Shown: positions 1 to 9,177 of the stretch, one piece after another
Layout: every line of letters begins with the position of its first letter
How positions within the stretch are numbered: the stretch's first letter is position 1
NCBI RefSeq assembly: GCF_048541835.1
Contig: NZ_JBLEOY010000003.1
Span: forward strand, 62,001-126,000
DNA length: 64,000 bases
Source of the DNA: QIJE01 sp048541835
GTDB lineage: Bacteria; SZUA-79; Acidulodesulfobacterales; Acidulodesulfobacteraceae
Direction: 5' to 3'
Program-made: the position numbers and the translations under genes
The notes under the pieces: generated by a model
What the model saw: only the letters and a program-made list of their open reading frames with translations
What the model was told of the DNA's origin: nothing
The model's database searches: none

Positions 1-158
1 TTCAAAAAAAAACATATCATATAGAAACCGAAGATGAAGTTAATCCGGAATGGTTCGTAAATGTCAACAGGGTTGGTATTACCGCCGGCGCGTCCACTCC
101 CGATTGGATAATAGAGCGAGTTTTAAAAAGAGTTCAGGATATGGATACTTCCGGTTAA
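1..158 (+). CDS. ispH: 4-hydroxy-3-methylbut-2-enyl diphosphate reductase, C-terminal end (partial)
   Basis: The reading frame is open from the left edge of the window to a TAA at 156-158. The last 51 residues contain VGITAGASTPDWIIERVL, the hallmark C-terminal segment of IspH (LytB). IspH is the iron-sulfur enzyme that makes IPP and DMAPP in the last step of the MEP isoprenoid pathway. The 5' part lies outside the window. The next gene is rpsA; in some bacteria IspH and S1 are fused or adjacent, which supports the call. Two further MEP genes, ispD and ispF, lie near 26 kb. Confidence 0.9.
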   Translation, partial: QKKTYHIETEDEVNPEWFVNVNRVGITAGASTPDWIIERVLKRVQDMDTSG

Positions 159-189
159 GCAAAATATTTACGTAAACAAAAATATTTGC
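159..189. repeat. AT-rich inverted repeat between ispH and rpsA
   Basis: The arms GCAAAATATTT (159-169) and AAATATTTGC (180-189) can pair over 10 bp with one bulged A around a 10-nt loop. No T-run follows directly, so it does not look like a strong intrinsic terminator. It could be a leader structure of rpsA, since S1 is known to control its own mRNA in enterobacteria, or simply AT-rich coincidence. Confidence 0.4.
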
Positions 190-230
190 TTAATTTGTTT
201 AAATATGTTAGATTAATCTTATCAAATTTA

Positions 231-235
231 GGAGG
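231..235 (+). promoter_or_regulatory. Shine-Dalgarno site of rpsA
   Basis: A perfect GGAGG lies 13 nt before the ATG at 249. The spacing is longer than usual, but it is the only good site nearby and it decides the rpsA start against the upstream TTG at 186. Confidence 0.6.
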
Positions 236-248
236 TAGTAAGATATTT

Positions 249-1868
249 ATGGCAAAACAAAGTTTTAAGGGAAATCAATCTACCGAAAGTAGCCCTACGG
301 AGTTTGAACTTTTATTAGACTCTTACGAGAATATGAATAGCAAAGGGCTTGTCAGACAGGGCATAATTTTAAACATCGATGAAAGGTACATCTATGTAAA
401 TGTTGGTGATAAATCCGACGGAATAATTACCGTAGAAGAGATATCTTCTGGAGGCAATGTAGATATTACATCTATATCTATAGGCGATTCCATAGAAGTT
501 TTCGTTGGAAATTATGACGATAGTATGGGTTACTTGATATGTTCTAGAGAGAAGGCGAAAAGCGTTTATGCTTTAGACGATATTGAGAAGGTATGCAAGG
601 ATAACGAATTGATAAACGGTACAGTGGTCGCAAAGACGAAAGGCGGCTTAATCGTTGATTTAAACGGCGTCACTGCATTTTTGCCCGGTTCACAAATAGA
701 CGTAAAGCTTACGAGGGATTTTGATGCTTTTCTCGGAAAAGCCTTAGATTTAAAAGTAATAAGTGTGGATAAAAGGGCATGTAACGTTATAGTGTCGAGG
801 CGAAAGGTTATAGAGGATGAAATTAAGAAACTGAAAGAAAATGTGTTAACCGATATAAAAGAGGGCGACGTTCTGGAGGGCATAGTTAAAAACATTACTG
901 ACTATGGTGTTTTTGTGGACCTTGGCGGCATGGACGGGCTTATTTATATCACAGATATTTCATGGAAAAGAATATCTCATCCTTCGGAAGTATTAAGCCT
1001 TGGGCAGAAAATAAACGTTAAAGTTATCAAATACGATAAAGAGAGGCATAGGGTGTCGCTTGGCTATAAACAGCTGTTCGAAGACCCGTGGCACGATGTT
1101 TTGGACAGGCATGCACCCGGAGATATAGTGGAAGGCGTTATTATTAATATTACCGATTACGGTGCATTCGTCGAGCTTGATGATGATGTGGAGGGTCTTA
1201 TACATTTATCTGAAATGAGCTGGGAGAAAAAACAGATAGATCCCAAGGTGTTTTTGACCAAAGGGCAGAGAGTAAAGATATCTATCTTGAGCATAGAACC
1301 GGAATCAAGAAAATTATCCCTAAGCTTAAAGAGACTTACGGAAAATCCGTGGAATGCGTTGAAGGATAAATATCCGAAAGGTACGATTGTTGAGGGAGTC
1401 ATTAAAAATATTTACGAATTTGGAATTTCCGTAACGTTAGAGGAAAATTTAGAGGGATATGTAAAACAGAGCGACTTTGCATGGGCTAAAAGGACGAGGC
1501 ATCCGCGTGAATTATTTAAGCCGGAAGAAGAAATTAAAACGATGGTTTTAAGCATTGACGAGGAAAAGCAAAGGATGTATTTGGGAATTAAGCAACTTAC
1601 AGAGAGTCCTTGGCACAGTGTCAAAGATAAGTACTCTACCGGGACGGTCATATCGGGGACGGTATCCAATATAATGGAATTTGGAATATTTGTGCAGATT
1701 GAAGATGGCATAGAAGGGCTTGTTCATAATTCTAAAATTCCTGAAAATTTTATTAAGGGTGACGATATCTCTGTAGGCTCTCCAATAAATGCCGAAATAA
1801 TTATGCTGGATGTGAACGAACAGAAGATAGGGCTATCCCTTCTTAATACAGATAAAAATAAATCATGA
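249..1868 (+). CDS. rpsA: 30S ribosomal protein S1
   Basis: A 539-residue protein made of tandem S1 RNA-binding domains. Repeats with the pattern G-x-V-x-N-I-x-[DE]-[YF]-G-x-F-V recur near residues 210, 295, 385 and 470, with two more divergent repeats at the N-terminus. The length is close to the six-domain E. coli S1 (557 aa). S1 binds mRNA on the 30S subunit and helps start translation. I chose the ATG at 249 because GGAGG lies upstream at 231-235; the frame is open back to a TTG at 186, but those 21 extra residues are unlike S1. The stop overlaps the sppA start by 4 nt (ATGA), so the two are translationally coupled. Confidence 0.95.
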   Translation: MAKQSFKGNQSTESSPTEFELLLDSYENMNSKGLVRQGIILNIDERYIYVNVGDKSDGIITVEEISSGGNVDITSISIGDSIEVFVGNYDDSMGYLICSREKAKSVYALDDIEKVCKDNELINGTVVAKTKGGLIVDLNGVTAFLPGSQIDVKLTRDFDAFLGKALDLKVISVDKRACNVIVSRRKVIEDEIKKLKENVLTDIKEGDVLEGIVKNITDYGVFVDLGGMDGLIYITDISWKRISHPSEVLSLGQKINVKVIKYDKERHRVSLGYKQLFEDPWHDVLDRHAPGDIVEGVIINITDYGAFVELDDDVEGLIHLSEMSWEKKQIDPKVFLTKGQRVKISILSIEPESRKLSLSLKRLTENPWNALKDKYPKGTIVEGVIKNIYEFGISVTLEENLEGYVKQSDFAWAKRTRHPRELFKPEEEIKTMVLSIDEEKQRMYLGIKQLTESPWHSVKDKYSTGTVISGTVSNIMEFGIFVQIEDGIEGLVHNSKIPENFIKGDDISVGSPINAEIIMLDVNEQKIGLSLLNTDKNKS

Positions 1869-2791
1869 GCGTAAACAGGCATCCCTTTTTAAGCGGTTTA
1901 CTATTTTTAATGGTATTTTTAGGGATATTTGGTGTTTTTATTTATTTTATATTGTTCAAATTTCAGGTGAAATCGGGCTATAACGTTGTTAGGGGTTCGT
2001 CTCCTTATGCTATAGGCGTTATAAACCTTACGGGTACGATTACGAGTTCGTCCAATTTTGTAAATCTTCTGAACTATTATAAACGGGACGATTACGTAAA
2101 AGCCGTGGTTATAAGGGTGAATTCTCCCGGAGGGGAGGTTGCTCCCTCTCAAGCTATGTATGAGCAACTGACAAAGTTTGAAAAGCATAAGAAAGTGGTA
2201 GTATCAATGGGTTCCGTTGCCGCATCCGGGGCTTATTATGTTTCTTCGGCGGCTGATGAAATATTCGCAGAGCCGGGAACCTTGACCGGTTCTATCGGAG
2301 TTATAATGGAAATGCCCAATGTTTACAAGTTGATGAAAAAGATAGGGGTTTCATATAACTATATAGTAAGCGGTCCATATAAGGACATAGGCACTCCCTT
2401 TAAGGAGATGACTCCGGAACAGAGAGAAAAACTTCAAGGCGTAGTTATGAACGTTTACGGGCAATTTGTATCCGCTGTGGCTAAGGGTAGAAATCTTAAG
2501 GTTTCTTATGTAAAGAAAATTGCAAACGGAATGGTATACTCAGGAGAGCAGGCAAAAAAATTACATCTCATAGATAAGTTAGGCGATTTTCAAGATGCCG
2601 TAAATTACGCAAGAAAAATAGCGGGAATAACAGGGAGACCGACTGTTATATATCAAATAAAAAGGCATTCTGATTTATTTCAATCAATCATAAAAAGGAC
2701 GGTAAAATCTTTTATTGACAATATCGGCGGTAGATCTTTTTTTAAAAGTATCGGCCTTGTTTCATTTAACGATGCAGGATTAAATTTTTAA
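1865..2791 (+). CDS. sppA: Signal peptide peptidase SppA (S49 serine protease)
   Basis: A 308-residue short-form SppA with one N-terminal membrane segment (about residues 9-32) and one S49 protease domain. The Ser nucleophile is S121 in VAASGAYY, and the catalytic Lys is K173 in SGPYKDIGTPF, giving the Ser-Lys dyad. The oxyanion/SPGG segment is at RVNSPGGEV. SppA digests leftover signal peptides in the inner membrane. It follows rpsA with an ATGA overlap, a neighbour order common in Deltaproteobacteria. The start is fixed by that overlap. Confidence 0.93.
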   Translation: MSVNRHPFLSGLLFLMVFLGIFGVFIYFILFKFQVKSGYNVVRGSSPYAIGVINLTGTITSSSNFVNLLNYYKRDDYVKAVVIRVNSPGGEVAPSQAMYEQLTKFEKHKKVVVSMGSVAASGAYYVSSAADEIFAEPGTLTGSIGVIMEMPNVYKLMKKIGVSYNYIVSGPYKDIGTPFKEMTPEQREKLQGVVMNVYGQFVSAVAKGRNLKVSYVKKIANGMVYSGEQAKKLHLIDKLGDFQDAVNYARKIAGITGRPTVIYQIKRHSDLFQSIIKRTVKSFIDNIGGRSFFKSIGLVSFNDAGLNF

Positions 2792-2795
2792 ATTT

Positions 2796-3281
2796 ATGAA
2801 AATTGTTTATGCCCCGTGGCGTATGGATTATCTAGCTAAAGACAAATCTAAGGACGAATGTGTTTTTTGCGACGATAGCGCATGCTATGAAGATAAATAT
2901 GTTCTCTTCAAAGGAAGGTATTCATACGTTAAATTAAATACGTTTCCTTATAATTGCGGTCATTTATTAGTAATTCCTTCTACCCATACCAAAGAGCTTA
3001 ACGGGCTTTCTAGTGAGACCGGATTAGAAATAATGCAGCTTCTTTCCGTAAGTTGTGATATCCTTAAGAAAGTTTATCATTGCGATGCTATTAATGTCGG
3101 TCTGAACATTGGTAAGGCTGCAGGGGCGGGAATAGAACGGCATTTACATTTTCATATAATACCGAGGTGGGAAGGGGACGTGAGTTTTTATACCGTTTGT
3201 TCTGAATTAAGGGTTGTTTCGGAGATATTAGACGATACATACAATAAACTAATAGGTGATTTTAAAAAAATAGAACTTTAA
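2796..3281 (+). CDS. HIT family nucleotide hydrolase/phosphorylase
   Basis: A 161-residue HIT-domain protein. The catalytic histidine triad appears as HLHFHIIPRW near residues 116-125. The N-terminal APWRMDYL and two CxxC-like cysteines (VFCDDSAC) are typical of the Ap4A phosphorylase-like HIT branch, where such cysteines can bind zinc. The family cleaves dinucleoside polyphosphates or nucleoside phosphoramidates through a nucleotidyl-His intermediate; the exact substrate cannot be read from sequence. It lies 4 nt after sppA and 8 nt before lapA, so it is part of the rpsA operon. Confidence 0.9.
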   Translation: MKIVYAPWRMDYLAKDKSKDECVFCDDSACYEDKYVLFKGRYSYVKLNTFPYNCGHLLVIPSTHTKELNGLSSETGLEIMQLLSVSCDILKKVYHCDAINVGLNIGKAAGAGIERHLHFHIIPRWEGDVSFYTVCSELRVVSEILDDTYNKLIGDFKKIEL

Positions 3282-3289
3282 AATTAAAA

Positions 3290-3538
3290 ATGATAAGATA
3301 CATAGACCTCGTTCTTGTAATCATATTTATAGCCGTAGCCGTAATTTTCACCGCTCAGAATTCCAAACTTGTCAACGTAAAATTTTTGCAGTTCGAATCG
3401 ATAAAGTTTCCTATTTCTATAATAGTATTTTTCGCGGTGATAATCGGTATCATCATTGGGCTTATATACCATTTTTATGTCGTTTATAAGATAAAAAAAG
3501 GATTAAAGAACGGCAAAGAAAAGATATGGCCGGTTTGA
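3290..3538 (+). CDS. lapA: LapA/DUF1049-type inner-membrane protein
   Basis: An 82-residue protein with two hydrophobic helices (about residues 5-22 and 40-63) joined by a short segment containing AQNSKLVNVKFL, the pattern of LapA (YciS/DUF1049). In E. coli LapA works with LapB in controlling lipopolysaccharide synthesis. The C-terminal tail is basic and cytoplasmic. The gene overlaps the following nucleotidyltransferase gene by 13 nt. There is no clear Shine-Dalgarno before the ATG. Confidence 0.75.
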   Translation: MIRYIDLVLVIIFIAVAVIFTAQNSKLVNVKFLQFESIKFPISIIVFFAVIIGIIIGLIYHFYVVYKIKKGLKNGKEKIWPV

Positions 3539-4971
3539 TAGAATTTAACAAGAATTCAATTAAACAATCTATATCGGAAGTTTTCGACTATTACGGCTAT
3601 GGAAGCTCGGCATTTGATTTTATCGGGAGTATCGGAGACGTTTCCGCAAGTATAGGCTGTAGAGTTTTTCTAATCGGCGGTTTCGTAAGGGATATAATTA
3701 TACGCCTCGCTAAAACAAATCATAAAGCTGCTTCTTTGTTTAAATCTGCATATAATAAACCTTTTGATAGCCACTTCCTCGATTTGGATATTGTCGTGGA
3801 AGGCTCGGCGGAAAAACTTGCCCGCAGGATAAAAGAAAATTCTAATTTTAAAATAAGCTATTTGAATGTTCATAAGAAATTCGGGACGGTTCTTATAGAA
3901 TTTCTGATTAACGACATGCCGCTTAAGGCGGATTTTGCTTCGTTAAGGACCGAAGTTTATAAAAAACCGGGAGCCCTGCCTATAGTAAATACGGAAAAAG
4001 CGATGCTTGAGAATGATATTCGCAGAAGGGATTTTACGATAAATACTATTGCGCTTTCTATCAACGACGATGATTTCCTTGATATTAAGGATTATGCCTT
4101 TGGATTGTCGGATATATTGAACAAAAAGGTAAAAGTATTGCATGAGCGTAGTTTTATAGACGATTCCACCAGAATGTTCAGGATTGTAAGGTTCGAAAAA
4201 AGACTCGGCTTTAAGATAGAATGCAGGACATTAAAGTATATGAAGTCAGCCCTGGATGAGAATGTCATGGACGGTATCTCCGGAAAAAGAATAACCGCCG
4301 AACTGTATCTCTTATTAAAGGAAAACAAACCCTGGATTTATTTTGAAAGGCTTGAAAATCTCGGTATTTTAAGAGGTGTTTACGATAAATTAGAATTTAG
4401 CGAAGAAAGCAAGGTGGTTTTTAAAAGAATTTATTTATATTTTAAGAAAAATCAGGCAGACAAAACAGATAAAAACGTCATTGCAGATATAAATATATTT
4501 TATCTTGCCGAAATTCTCAGTTGTCTAAAAAACGGAGATTTCGATTCCGCAATCAAAAGATTAAATTTGGGAAACAGAATAAAAAACAGAATAAAAAAGA
4601 TATATTTGGAATCGGAAGAATTAAGCAAATCTGCGAGGGGCGGTCTTTTTAAATTAAAATTAAAAAACAGTGAAATATATACGGCGTTTAAAGGGTTCGA
4701 CGCGAGCAGCATTTTATTTTATCTGTTTAAAAACAGCGGTAAAGATGGAATTGACTTGAATTTAAAAAAAATGATAGTAAAATATTTAGATGAGTTGATG
4801 CTTATAAAGCCTGCTGTTAACGGAAATGACGTTAAATCCGTTGGAATTTGCGAGGGCAGGCTATGCGGAAAAATATTAAACGAGGTCATGCTGTTAAAAA
4901 TAGACGGCAAACTTAAATCTAAGGACGATGAATTAAGGTATATCATGAAAAAATATTCTAACGGGAAATGA
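3526..4971 (+). CDS. CCA tRNA nucleotidyltransferase / poly(A) polymerase family protein
   Basis: A 481-residue class II nucleotidyltransferase. The active-site signature FLIGGFVRD is followed by LDLDIVVEG, whose DxD carboxylates bind the metals. RRRDFTINTIA and the DDSTRMFRIVRFEKRLGF segment are the conserved NTP-binding and neck motifs. The family adds CCA or A tails to the 3' ends of RNAs; sequence alone does not separate CCA-adding, A-adding or poly(A) polymerase activity. The C-terminal body is long and Lys-rich. Genes around it also serve tRNA maturation (miaA), which favours a tRNA role. Confidence 0.88.
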   Translation: MAGLIEFNKNSIKQSISEVFDYYGYGSSAFDFIGSIGDVSASIGCRVFLIGGFVRDIIIRLAKTNHKAASLFKSAYNKPFDSHFLDLDIVVEGSAEKLARRIKENSNFKISYLNVHKKFGTVLIEFLINDMPLKADFASLRTEVYKKPGALPIVNTEKAMLENDIRRRDFTINTIALSINDDDFLDIKDYAFGLSDILNKKVKVLHERSFIDDSTRMFRIVRFEKRLGFKIECRTLKYMKSALDENVMDGISGKRITAELYLLLKENKPWIYFERLENLGILRGVYDKLEFSEESKVVFKRIYLYFKKNQADKTDKNVIADINIFYLAEILSCLKNGDFDSAIKRLNLGNRIKNRIKKIYLESEELSKSARGGLFKLKLKNSEIYTAFKGFDASSILFYLFKNSGKDGIDLNLKKMIVKYLDELMLIKPAVNGNDVKSVGICEGRLCGKILNEVMLLKIDGKLKSKDDELRYIMKKYSNGK

Positions 4972-4986
4972 AAACGGGGGCTTAAT

Positions 4987-6345
4987 ATGATTGAATTTAA
5001 TTTTAAGTATATTTTGAATTCGGCAATTTTTGAGAACGGAATAGAAGAAGCGGAAATACGCTCCTTAGAACATGAACTTGTTACCGTAAGGAGAAATCTT
5101 AACGACCTTAGGAGGGACGAAGAGATAGGTTTTTATGATGAAATATCAAACATGGCAATGGTTAACGACGTTAAGGAGATTGCCGAAAAATTGTTCTCTA
5201 AAGATATTAATACTTTGTATGTTTTCGGAATGGGGGGTTCGTCCCTCGGCGCTATATTTTTGAAGGAGGCGATGAAAGGAGCGGCTTGCGAAAAAAGGAT
5301 GGGGAAAAAGATCAACGTTATTTTTTCGGAGAATATAGACCCCTGTTATATCAAGAAAAATTTTGACCGGATCGATATGAAAAAAACCGTATTTTGCTTT
5401 GTTTCTAAATCCGCTTCCACTATCGAGGTAGTGTCCCAGTTTTTTATAATAAAAGAAATACTTGAAAAAATGTCCGGAAATTACAAGGATAATTTATTGT
5501 TTATAACCGATAAGAATAGTGGATTTCTGAGGCAATATGCCGATGAAAACGGGATAGCCGCATTGGATATTGCAAAAAATGTGGGAGGCAGGTATTCCAT
5601 AGTAACCGCCGGAACCCTTTTTCCTGCGTATGCAATGGGGTTGGATATAGATAAGTTTTTACACGGAGCGGTGTCTTACAGGGACGATATGCTCAATAAG
5701 GCTGTTTTTGAAAACAATCCCGTTTATACTTTGGCATCGGTTATATATCTTTTTTACAAAAAAAAGCATAGAAATATTTTTATACCCTTCGTTTACAGCG
5801 ATTATTTAAAAGAGTTTTCAAGGTGGTTCCGGCAGCTTTTTGCGGAAAGCTTGGGAAAGGAACTTACTTCGCCTACGCCCGTACCGGCCGTCGGAGCAAC
5901 AGACCAGCATTCTCAGCTTCAACTTTATATGCAGGGACCGCAGGATAAGCTTATCGGATTTTTCTGCTTAAAGGATTACGGCGAAGATTTTACGCTTAAT
6001 CCCGACGGATTTGAAGAATTTAACTATTTAAACGGCAAAAAGTTATCCGAAGTTCTCATTAACGAATTAAAAGGCGTCGAGCTTGCCCTGGCTATAGACA
6101 AAAGACCATCATTCAGGATTACCTTGGATAAAATAGATGAATTCAGCCTCGGAGAGCTGTCCTTTATGTGTATGGAGGCGGTAGCGGTTCTTGGCATGCT
6201 TCTTAAAATAAATCCTTTTGATCAGCCGGGTGTAGAGAAGGGTAAAAAATTTGCATACCTGCTGATGGGTAAAAACGACGAAACCTTATCAAGAGAGTCT
6301 GAGGAATTAAAAAGATTGGATGAAATACCAGATTTGACTTATTAA
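4987..6345 (+). CDS. pgi: Glucose-6-phosphate isomerase
   Basis: A 452-residue phosphoglucose isomerase. Conserved pieces are the sugar-phosphate-binding SKSASTIE, the GGRYSIVTAGTLFPAYAMG segment, and the signature PVPAVGATDQHSQLQLY, which includes the catalytic-loop Gln/His region. It interconverts glucose-6-phosphate and fructose-6-phosphate in glycolysis and gluconeogenesis and also feeds envelope sugars. The length matches the short bacterial PGI class. It starts 15 nt after the preceding gene, with a GGGGG-type ribosome site (aacggggg) just upstream of the ATG. Confidence 0.95.
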   Translation: MIEFNFKYILNSAIFENGIEEAEIRSLEHELVTVRRNLNDLRRDEEIGFYDEISNMAMVNDVKEIAEKLFSKDINTLYVFGMGGSSLGAIFLKEAMKGAACEKRMGKKINVIFSENIDPCYIKKNFDRIDMKKTVFCFVSKSASTIEVVSQFFIIKEILEKMSGNYKDNLLFITDKNSGFLRQYADENGIAALDIAKNVGGRYSIVTAGTLFPAYAMGLDIDKFLHGAVSYRDDMLNKAVFENNPVYTLASVIYLFYKKKHRNIFIPFVYSDYLKEFSRWFRQLFAESLGKELTSPTPVPAVGATDQHSQLQLYMQGPQDKLIGFFCLKDYGEDFTLNPDGFEEFNYLNGKKLSEVLINELKGVELALAIDKRPSFRITLDKIDEFSLGELSFMCMEAVAVLGMLLKINPFDQPGVEKGKKFAYLLMGKNDETLSRESEELKRLDEIPDLTY

Positions 6346-6400
6346 CTTACTAACGGTAGATTAAATTGGATTTGTGCTTTTTAGGGAACGATAAATAGGG

Positions 6401-7345
6401 ATGTCCAATCTTCAGAAGATAATAATTATAGGCGGTACGACGTGTTCGGGCAAAACCGAAATTTCGCTTGAATTATCCAATCTTTTTCCGGTTGAAATCG
6501 TAAATTTTGATTCGATGTGTTTTTACAGACATTTCAACATCGGAACGGCGAAACCGGAAGCGGCGGCAAGAGCGGCAGTGAGGCATCATCTTATCGACAT
6601 TAAAAATCCGGACGAAGAGTATAACGCCCAAATGTTTTCAGACGATGCGAGGCTTACGATAAATGATATAATAACGCGAGGTAAAATACCGCTTTTTATC
6701 GGCGGAACCGGACTTTACATGAGGTCCCTGATTTACGGTCTTTCCCTTATACCTATATCGGAGACAGATAAAGCGGTTTATAGGGAAAAAGCGGCAGAAT
6801 TAATAAGAACATTAGGGGTAAATATCGCTTATGAAGGATTAAAAAAGATAGATCCCGCATATGCGAATAGAATATCAAAGAATGATATTCAAAGAATTAC
6901 CAGGGCATACGAGGTTTTTGAGGCTACGGGAAGGCCTTTTTCCCACTATTTGACCAAGAAACCGTTTGATAAGCCTTTGTATGATTTTATGTATTTCAGT
7001 TTAATTCCTCCCAGGGATTATTTAAAACAACGCATAGAAGAAAGGACGGAGACCATTTTAAAAAAAGGACTGACGGATGAGATAAAAACTATTTTAAATA
7101 TGAATTATAAGGCGGATTCAAAGCCCTTCGGCGGTATAGGCTACAAGGAAGGCTTACTGTATTTAAGCGGCAGCATTAAAACAAGAGACGAGTTGTATTT
7201 GAGAATAATTTCCTCCACGCTGCAATATGCAAAGAGGCAGGCCACTTTTTTTAGAAAGGTTAAAGACATTGTAGAAATTAATCGCGTTGGTTTAAGCGAG
7301 AGAGTTATTTTTACGGCAAATTTAATAAAGGATTTCTTAAAATGA
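6401..7345 (+). CDS. miaA: tRNA dimethylallyltransferase
   Basis: A 314-residue MiaA. The N-terminal P-loop GTTCSGKT (about residues 12-19) and the FDSMCFYRHFNIGTAKP segment match the family, in which this region binds DMAPP and A37. FIGGTGLYMRSL is the second conserved motif, and the C-terminal AKRQATFFR is the usual end. It transfers a dimethylallyl group to A37 of tRNAs reading UNN codons. The product depends on DMAPP from the MEP pathway, three genes of which are in this window. It overlaps hflX by 4 nt, the miaA-hflX neighbour order known in many proteobacteria, though hfq is not between them here. Confidence 0.95.
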   Translation: MSNLQKIIIIGGTTCSGKTEISLELSNLFPVEIVNFDSMCFYRHFNIGTAKPEAAARAAVRHHLIDIKNPDEEYNAQMFSDDARLTINDIITRGKIPLFIGGTGLYMRSLIYGLSLIPISETDKAVYREKAAELIRTLGVNIAYEGLKKIDPAYANRISKNDIQRITRAYEVFEATGRPFSHYLTKKPFDKPLYDFMYFSLIPPRDYLKQRIEERTETILKKGLTDEIKTILNMNYKADSKPFGGIGYKEGLLYLSGSIKTRDELYLRIISSTLQYAKRQATFFRKVKDIVEINRVGLSERVIFTANLIKDFLK

Positions 7346-8433
7346 TACAGAAGGCCGTTCTCATCGGTATAAATTTGAATATTTCAGGCAGGGAAAGGAG
7401 TATGGATTCGCTGGAAGAGCTTGCGATGCTTTCCGAAACTGCGGGTGCCGTGAATGCAGTTTCCGTTTTAAAAAATATTAAAAGGATAGATCCGGCATAC
7501 TATCTCTCTATGGGCATGCTTGAAGATATTAAGGGGTTGGTTCTTTCGGTCAATGCCGATATCGTTATAATAGATGCATCGTTAAGCCCTGCGCAGGAAA
7601 ATAATCTATCGGAGTATTTTGATTTAAACGTAGTGGATAGGACGAGGCTTATCCTTGACATATTTGCTGCTCATGCAAAGACGGCGGAGGGTAAGTGTCA
7701 GGTCGAGCTTGCAATGATGAATTACATCCTTCCGAGGCTTAAGGGCGCATACATGATGCTTTCCAGTACGGGAGCCGGAATAGGCACGAGGGGTCCCGGG
7801 GAAACTAAATTGGAAACCGACAGGAGGAAGGTTAGGCAAAAAATAACACATATAAAAAATAAACTGAAGTTAGCGGAAAAAACGAGATTACTGCACAGGG
7901 CGAAGAGAGACAGACAGGGATTACCTACCGCCGCTATCGTAGGATACACTAATTCCGGGAAAACCACGCTTATGCGAAATCTAACCGGAAAAGGCGAAAA
8001 AGGAGAAGATAAACTTTTTGCTACGCTTGGCACTAAGGCGGCTTCTATTTACGACAATAACAGAGGAAAAAAGGTTATAGTATCCGATACGGTTGGATTT
8101 ATCCAGAATTTACCGCTTTTTCTCATAGAATCCTTTAAGGCTACGCTTGAAGAGACTGCCTATTCAGATATGTTGCTGCATGTTATAGACCCTACCCAAA
8201 AAGACGTGCTGTATAAATCGGAAGAGGTTATAAAAACATTAGACGAAATAGGGGTCGGAGATAAAGAGATGATCGTGGTTTTGAATAAAATAGACTTGTT
8301 ATCTGCCGAACGGGCTGATTTTTTAAAGACAAAATTAGAAAGATTGATGGGTAAACCCGTGGTTTTGGTATCGGCTAAGACTGGAGAGAATAAAAATTTA
8401 TTGAAAGAAAAGATTTTTGAATTATTATTATAA
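7342..8433 (+). CDS. hflX: Ribosome-associated GTPase HflX
   Basis: A 363-residue HflX. The N-terminal nucleotide-binding domain and linker contain the family signature GTRGPGETKLETDRR. The G domain shows G1 GYTNSGKT, G3 DTVGF and G4 NKID. HflX splits stalled or hibernating 70S ribosomes, especially under heat and other stress. It is translationally coupled to miaA by a 4-nt overlap. It is a little short compared with E. coli (426 aa), mainly at the C-terminus. Confidence 0.95.
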   Translation: MIQKAVLIGINLNISGRERSMDSLEELAMLSETAGAVNAVSVLKNIKRIDPAYYLSMGMLEDIKGLVLSVNADIVIIDASLSPAQENNLSEYFDLNVVDRTRLILDIFAAHAKTAEGKCQVELAMMNYILPRLKGAYMMLSSTGAGIGTRGPGETKLETDRRKVRQKITHIKNKLKLAEKTRLLHRAKRDRQGLPTAAIVGYTNSGKTTLMRNLTGKGEKGEDKLFATLGTKAASIYDNNRGKKVIVSDTVGFIQNLPLFLIESFKATLEETAYSDMLLHVIDPTQKDVLYKSEEVIKTLDEIGVGDKEMIVVLNKIDLLSAERADFLKTKLERLMGKPVVLVSAKTGENKNLLKEKIFELLL

Positions 8434-8466
8434 TATAATTAATGCCAATTAAAGAGTAGAGTAAAA

Positions 8467-9177
8467 ATGAGAAACAAGGGATTAGGCAAGCTTTTATCTG
8501 TGGTGATTTTATCTATTTTATTATCGGGTGCGTCTTTCTTTTTCTTAAAGAATGCGTCCGGTATGAACATAACTACTAAAACCTATATAATTATTTCAAA
8601 AAAAAATGCTGCCGGACTACAATCTTTAGCGATAAGACAAGTGATCAGACTATCCTTAAAAAAAGCCGTTTTGAAATTAATTGGCAAAAAAATCCTTTCT
8701 AATAAAAATAACGAAAATATACTCAATACGCAACTGTTTCCTTTTATGTTGAGGTATATATACTCTTTCAAGATCATTGATACTGAAGAATATTTTAATC
8801 TTTATTATATTAAAATGAATGTTTATGTAAGAAAAAAGAATTTAATAAATGAACTGAAAAGTTTTGGTTTTAAAATAATTAAGCCGACAAATAAAAACAA
8901 TATCAGAAAGGCATCTTACAATATATATTACGTGAAGTTTATCGGAAATTTCAAGTATGCTAATTCTAATAAGTTACAGGAATTGATGATAAAATATTCA
9001 AGACACTTGAAAAACCTTTATGTGTCGTCTTTTTCGGATAGTTTTGTAGAGATAAAGATTTTATACTACGGAAATATGATAAAATTTTTTAAAAGAGTAA
9101 AATATTTTATCAAATCATATTTAAACGCGAAAGTATATTCGGCCAAAAATAATGTAATAGTCGTGGACGTTAAATAG
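8467..9177 (+). CDS. Exported or membrane-anchored protein of unknown function
   Basis: A 236-residue, very Lys/Asn/Ile-rich protein. An N-terminal hydrophobic stretch (about residues 8-30) looks like a signal peptide or anchor. Then comes an amphipathic helix (LQSLAIRQVIRLSLKKAVLKLIG) followed by two alpha/beta units that end in strand-rich segments. The layout faintly recalls FlgT/LPP20-like periplasmic proteins, but I see no decisive motif and do not assign a function. It follows hflX by 33 nt and ends against the convergent membrane-protein gene, overlapping it by 8 nt. Confidence 0.6.
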   Translation: MRNKGLGKLLSVVILSILLSGASFFFLKNASGMNITTKTYIIISKKNAAGLQSLAIRQVIRLSLKKAVLKLIGKKILSNKNNENILNTQLFPFMLRYIYSFKIIDTEEYFNLYYIKMNVYVRKKNLINELKSFGFKIIKPTNKNNIRKASYNIYYVKFIGNFKYANSNKLQELMIKYSRHLKNLYVSSFSDSFVEIKILYYGNMIKFFKRVKYFIKSYLNAKVYSAKNNVIVVDVK

